In this document: one piece after another, positions 4,871 through 7,958 of the stretch | How the letters are laid out: each line of letters opens with the position of its first letter | Numbering within the stretch: position 1 is the stretch's first letter | Assembly: GCA_947460225.1 (NCBI GenBank) | Contig: CANHHI010000063.1 | Location: 1-7,958, forward strand | Origin: Flavobacteriales bacterium | GTDB taxonomy: Bacteria; Bacteroidota; Bacteroidia; Flavobacteriales_D; CANHHI01 | Direction: 5' to 3' | DNA length: 7,958 bases | Translations under genes and position numbers: made by a program | The notes under the pieces: generated by a model | The model's database searches: none | What the model was told of the DNA's origin: nothing | The model's input: only the letters and a program-made list of their open reading frames with translations

Positions 4871-5938
4871 CTATTTTATCAAAAGCCAATCTTTATCCGA
4901 AAGCAAATCATAGCCACGTTGTTTGGTAAATTTAGCAAATTCTGCATGATTAGTCGCTGGAAATTCAACTTGTATTTCGTCTGTTAATTTTCTTAAAACC
5001 TTATCCCCAATTGCTTTTGAAAATTGTCCACGTAACGCTTTTTCATACCAAACCAAAAGGTCTGTTTCGGTTACGATACTTTGAATTTTAGATTTCCAGC
5101 CCATTTGATTAAGCAAAGAAACAATTATTTTTTGTTCTGTATCTTTACAAACTATCACAATCCTGTCAGAAGATACAGAAGATACAATATTTTCTGCGAG
5201 CTCTTCTGTCAAAGACAAATGTTTAATTTGAATAGCGAGCCCAAAATTTGCCCACATATCCAGCCCTCTATCCGCCGCATTGGTAACCCCCACTCTGTTT
5301 ATTCTTGCATTTAGCTTTACGCTATGTTGCTTGGTTGAAAGTTGCATTATACGATGAGCAAAATCTTCAAATTCTTTTAATACATCTAGTTTTTCAGGGT
5401 TCAAACGTACCTCAATAGAGACCTCTAACGCCTCAACCAATGCTGAAAATAAAGCATAAACGATAATTTCATAGATTTTATCTATACTTCTCCTTAGCCC
5501 TGGTTCATTCCAAAACATGGCAAGAAAATCATTCAAATTAAAAGTATTTTTATCGTGTGTCAAACAATAGTTTAAACCCGTTGACATTTGTGAAAACCTA
5601 TCTGCAAATTTTTGATAGATATACGCTTCTACTATTCCATGTTTATTTCTGTTCTCTTTTCCAAGTTCTACTAAAACATTGGGCGGAATAGCATTATCAT
5701 TGAAAATATCATCTTGGTAGCGTGCCGAAGAAGTAGAAGTTCTGCCTAAAAATTTGATGCAAATAATATCTCTCCATTTTTTTGAAATTGTGCGATATGT
5801 TGATAAATCTGACAAGTCAATATCGTTTTCTATTCTGTCACGGCGCAGTATTTCTGCAATCTGAATAGGTTTGTAAAGGTGAACCCTTGCTTTGTCAATG
5901 ATTTTATCCAGCGACTGCTTTGCCTGTTGTATATTCAT
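4871..5938 (-). CDS. HaeII-family type II restriction endonuclease
   Basis: A 355-aa protein I recognise as the HaeII restriction endonuclease family, expected to cut RGCGCY when unmethylated. Family-like blocks are ARVHLYKPIQIAEILRRDR (17-35), the TYRTISKKWRD segment (48-57), GRTSTSSARYQDDIF (65-79) and RGLDMWANFGLAIQIKHLSL (224-243). The last resembles a PD-(D/E)xK nuclease core, with Asp227 and the QIK at 237-239 as candidate metal and catalytic residues; this assignment is inference. The length agrees with the family. The start codon lies inside the end of the methyltransferase gene (35-nt overlap, different frame), so synthesis probably depends on translation of the methyltransferase, which would make protection come first. 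The gene is clearly more AT-rich than the flanking chromosomal genes. Specificity is inferred from family membership, not shown. Confidence 0.85.
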   Translation of the reverse strand: MNIQQAKQSLDKIIDKARVHLYKPIQIAEILRRDRIENDIDLSDLSTYRTISKKWRDIICIKFLGRTSTSSARYQDDIFNDNAIPPNVLVELGKENRNKHGIVEAYIYQKFADRFSQMSTGLNYCLTHDKNTFNLNDFLAMFWNEPGLRRSIDKIYEIIVYALFSALVEALEVSIEVRLNPEKLDVLKEFEDFAHRIMQLSTKQHSVKLNARINRVGVTNAADRGLDMWANFGLAIQIKHLSLTEELAENIVSSVSSDRIVIVCKDTEQKIIVSLLNQMGWKSKIQSIVTETDLLVWYEKALRGQFSKAIGDKVLRKLTDEIQVEFPATNHAEFAKFTKQRGYDLLSDKDWLLIK

Positions 5939-6899
5939 TTGTGTCTAATAATGTTAATTGAATAGGTGTTAAAACTATTGGTTTTTTGCTTTGCAGTGCC
6001 TGTATCATTTGTCCTGCTATGGCTTTGATAACAGGAACAGAAACTGAATTGCCCGCTACTTTTCGTGCTTGTGAATAAGGAACATTGATTTTAAAAGTGT
6101 CTGGAAATCCTTGAAGTCTCAGCATTTCTCGGTCTGTCAATCGCCTAACACCATTTACAACAAGATAATTATAACTGCCTCCCGCTCTGAGCGCACAAGA
6201 ATAAGGCAATGCCGAAATATTACCACCAATATTTTCATGCCATATAGACGGAATAGGTGGTACACCTTTTACTGCATTTAATCTTTTTGTTTTAAGTTGG
6301 TCTGAAAGAAAATAACTTTTTGGTATTTCATCATCTTTCTGCAAAACTTCCGACAGTGGTCTATAATAACCAAATGGCTTGGGGAATGCAAAATGAATTT
6401 TGTCTTTAAATCCTACAATATAGATACGTTCTCGTTTTTGCGGAACGCCAAAATCAAGCGAATTAAAGACTTTATAATATACCGTATAACCCAGTTCTTT
6501 CAATTTTGCCAATATCACTGCAAAAGTTTGACCATTGTCATGCGTGGTTAGTCTTTTTACATTTTCAAGCAAAAATGCCTGAGGCTGTTTTTCTTTCAAT
6601 ATCGCTTCAATATTAAAAAACAATGTGCCTCGTGTGTCTGAAAAGCCTAGCCCCTTACCCGCTATACTAAATGGCTGACAAGGAAATCCTGCCAATAAAA
6701 TATCATGATTTGGAATATCTTTTGGTGCAATTGCGTTTATATCTCCAAAAGGTCTTGTGCCAAAATTTAACTCATACATGTCTTGCGCAGCTTTATCCCA
6801 TTCAGAAGCAAATACCGTCTCACAGCCCAGCGACTCAAAACCTAGTCTAATGCCCCCTATTCCTGCAAAAAGGTCAATTGTTGTGTATTTTTTTGCCAT
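5904..6899 (-). CDS. DNA (cytosine-5) methyltransferase, HaeII-type modification enzyme
   Basis: A 331-aa enzyme that transfers a methyl group from S-adenosylmethionine to C5 of cytosine in its recognition site, protecting DNA from the adjacent endonuclease. The C5-MTase motifs appear in order: motif I DLFAGIGGIRLGF (9-21), motif IV GFPCQPFS with catalytic Cys74, motif VI ENV (112-114), motif VIII QKRERIYIVGF (154-164), a short target-recognition region of about 85 residues, motif IX RRLTDREMLRLQGFPDTF (252-269) and motif X GNSVSVPVI (283-291). The open frame extends to 7061, but that part is antisense to the SDR gene. The ATG at 6897-6899 gives MAKKYTTIDLF, as expected for the family, with AAGGA just upstream and a -7 promoter element at 6919-6926. 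It partners the HaeII-family endonuclease, which begins within its last 35 bases. Confidence 0.95.
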   Translation of the reverse strand: MAKKYTTIDLFAGIGGIRLGFESLGCETVFASEWDKAAQDMYELNFGTRPFGDINAIAPKDIPNHDILLAGFPCQPFSIAGKGLGFSDTRGTLFFNIEAILKEKQPQAFLLENVKRLTTHDNGQTFAVILAKLKELGYTVYYKVFNSLDFGVPQKRERIYIVGFKDKIHFAFPKPFGYYRPLSEVLQKDDEIPKSYFLSDQLKTKRLNAVKGVPPIPSIWHENIGGNISALPYSCALRAGGSYNYLVVNGVRRLTDREMLRLQGFPDTFKINVPYSQARKVAGNSVSVPVIKAIAGQMIQALQSKKPIVLTPIQLTLLDTNEYTTGKAVAG

Positions 6900-6918
6900 G
6901 TATCCTTTTAAATAAAAA

Positions 6919-6926
6919 CAAAGATA
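6919..6926 (-). promoter_or_regulatory. Bacteroidota -7 promoter element for the restriction-modification pair
   Basis: TATCTTTG on the minus strand matches TAnnTTTG and ends 20 bp before the methyltransferase start, allowing a leader of about 12-15 nt. It begins 2 bp past the stop codon of the upstream SDR gene. No clear TTTG -33 element is visible at the usual spacing, since that position lies inside the SDR coding end. An independent promoter fits a self-contained restriction-modification module. Confidence 0.6.
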
Positions 6927-6927
6927 A

Positions 6928-7958
6928 TCAATCCTTGGCAATTGCCGTGAGCATGCCCTGAAAAATAAAGCCGTGAAAAGGCAAAACCGCATACCAATAC
7001 AAAATGCCCAACAAACCCAAAGGTCTAAACGTGGCACTTTGCGTGAGCACGCCCTCTGCATCTATTTGAAATTCTAGCCACGCCTCACCCGGTAATTTCA
7101 TTTCCGCATACAAAAGCAAGCGTTTTTGGTCTTTATCCGCCCACAAAACACGCCAAAAATCCAAAGCATCGCCCACTTGAATATCCACATCACTCCTTCT
7201 GCCACGGCGCACGCCCACGCCACCAAAAACTTGGTCTAACAATCCACGCACCTCCCAAAGCCAATCTGCATAATACCAACCTGCGTTTCCGCCAATGCGC
7301 CAAATTTTTTCTAGGGCAAGCGTAGGGTTTTTGACTGCAACACGGCGCACATCTTTGTAGCAACCATGTGTGGGCACTTGCACAAGCCTTTCAATGCCAG
7401 ACTGCAAAACACCGCTGGTTTGCGCATCTTTCCAACTCGACAGCACTTGATTTTGTTCTATTTTGTCAAAAGCCAAGCGAATAGCCTGTGCATAGTCTAT
7501 CAACGTGATACCCAAAAGTTCCGTCAAACGATTATCCTTTGCCACCACTTCGTTTTTCATGCTATCTACCAAATTTTTGGCTAGCGGATAAGACGTGGAG
7601 GTGATAAAATACAACCAATACGAAGAAATGCGAGGCGTCATCACGGGAATGGTGAAAATATAACGCCTTAAACCCCTAATTTTGGCGTATTGCAAAAGCA
7701 TTTCTTTGTAAGTGAGTACATCGGGTCCGCCTATATCATAAGACTGGTTATAGGTGTCTGCTTTGGCAATAACGCCAGTTAAACATTGCAAAACATTGCG
7801 AATGGCAATGGGTTGGCAATGGGTATTGAGCCATTTTGGGGTAATCATCAGGGGGAGTTTTTCCACCAAATCTCGGATAATTTCAAAAGACGCACTGCCT
7901 GAACCCACAATAATACCAGCGTTTAGCGTGGTGAGCGCAAAACTGCCTTGGGATAAAA
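6928..7958 (-). CDS. YbjT-like SDR protein with C-terminal DUF2867 domain (5' end beyond window)
   Basis: The frame is open to the right edge, so the true start and the N-terminal NAD(P)-binding Rossmann region (roughly the first third of the family) lie outside; 342 residues are visible. The first part continues an atypical short-chain dehydrogenase/NmrA-like fold: NAGIIVGSGSASFEIIRDLV, PKWLNTHCQPIAIRNVLQCL and YDIGGPDVLTYKEML are signature segments of this group. After a helical linker, the C-terminal DUF2867 domain shows GGVGVRRGRRSD, VGDALDFWRV, AEMKLPGEAWLEF and RPLGLLGILYWYAVLPFH. The GTG at 7906-7908 is an internal valine, not a start. Substrate and physiological role are unknown. The stop lies 28 bp before the methyltransferase start. 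Confidence 0.92.
   Translation of the reverse strand, partial: LSQGSFALTTLNAGIIVGSGSASFEIIRDLVEKLPLMITPKWLNTHCQPIAIRNVLQCLTGVIAKADTYNQSYDIGGPDVLTYKEMLLQYAKIRGLRRYIFTIPVMTPRISSYWLYFITSTSYPLAKNLVDSMKNEVVAKDNRLTELLGITLIDYAQAIRLAFDKIEQNQVLSSWKDAQTSGVLQSGIERLVQVPTHGCYKDVRRVAVKNPTLALEKIWRIGGNAGWYYADWLWEVRGLLDQVFGGVGVRRGRRSDVDIQVGDALDFWRVLWADKDQKRLLLYAEMKLPGEAWLEFQIDAEGVLTQSATFRPLGLLGILYWYAVLPFHGFIFQGMLTAIAKD

Noticed and set aside
6900..7061. N-terminal extension of 54 residues on the cytosine methyltransferase.
   Set aside because: This part overlaps the end of the SDR coding region in another frame, lacks family likeness, and lies upstream of the promoter element at 6919-6926; the ATG at 6899 gives the expected N-terminus.
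7906..7908. GTG start for the SDR gene at the right edge.
   Set aside because: The frame stays open to the edge and the upstream residues (NAGII before VGSGSASFEII) match the conserved core of the family, so the GTG is internal and the gene is cut by the window.

Overview
The window looks like chromosomal DNA from a member of the Bacteroidota, probably Cytophagia-like; the genus is inferred only loosely. The evidence is three good matches to the Bacteroidota sigma-factor -7 element TAnnTTTG placed just upstream of genes or of a structured RNA, moderately AT-rich DNA, mostly weak Shine-Dalgarno sequences, and the kinds of protein families present. All recognisable protein genes lie on the minus strand.

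Region 1 (1-2389) is the end of an exopolysaccharide/O-antigen-type gene cluster. A family-4 glycosyltransferase, a WcaF-like hexapeptide acetyltransferase and a family-2 glycosyltransferase are joined by 4-nt and 7-nt overlaps, so they are probably translated as one operon. A TATCTTTG promoter element sits right in front of the first gene.

Region 2 (about 2390-3301) has no credible protein gene but is the most unusual part. Two clusters of short hairpins, nearly all with three-base loops and sharing the linker TTTTATTCTGC, flank a highly structured segment at 2749-2930. That segment has a complete Bacteroidota promoter (TTTG, 21-nt spacer, TACCTTTG) exactly upstream of a 13-bp closing stem, several nested stems, and an intrinsic terminator at the end. 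It looks like an approximately 180-nt non-coding RNA of a family I do not recognise. A second, 14-bp inverted repeat crosses the closing stem and overlaps the terminator, which suggests a pseudoknot or switch. A 54-bp direct repeat (53/54 identical) brackets the RNA locus.

Region 3 (3302-4797) encodes two exported proteins: a SIMPL/DUF541 protein and a class-I glutamine-amidotransferase-like hydrolase of peptidase family C26, separated by only 17 bp.

Region 4 (4871-6899) is a type II restriction-modification pair: a C5-cytosine methyltransferase whose 3' end overlaps by 35 nt a HaeII-family endonuclease. It is more AT-rich than its flanks and has its own TATCTTTG promoter element. My hand scan finds no RGCGCY (the HaeII site) in the window, although GCGC occurs about 30 times.

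Region 5 (6928-7958) is the 3' part of a YbjT-like SDR protein with a C-terminal DUF2867 domain; its N-terminal Rossmann region lies beyond the right edge.
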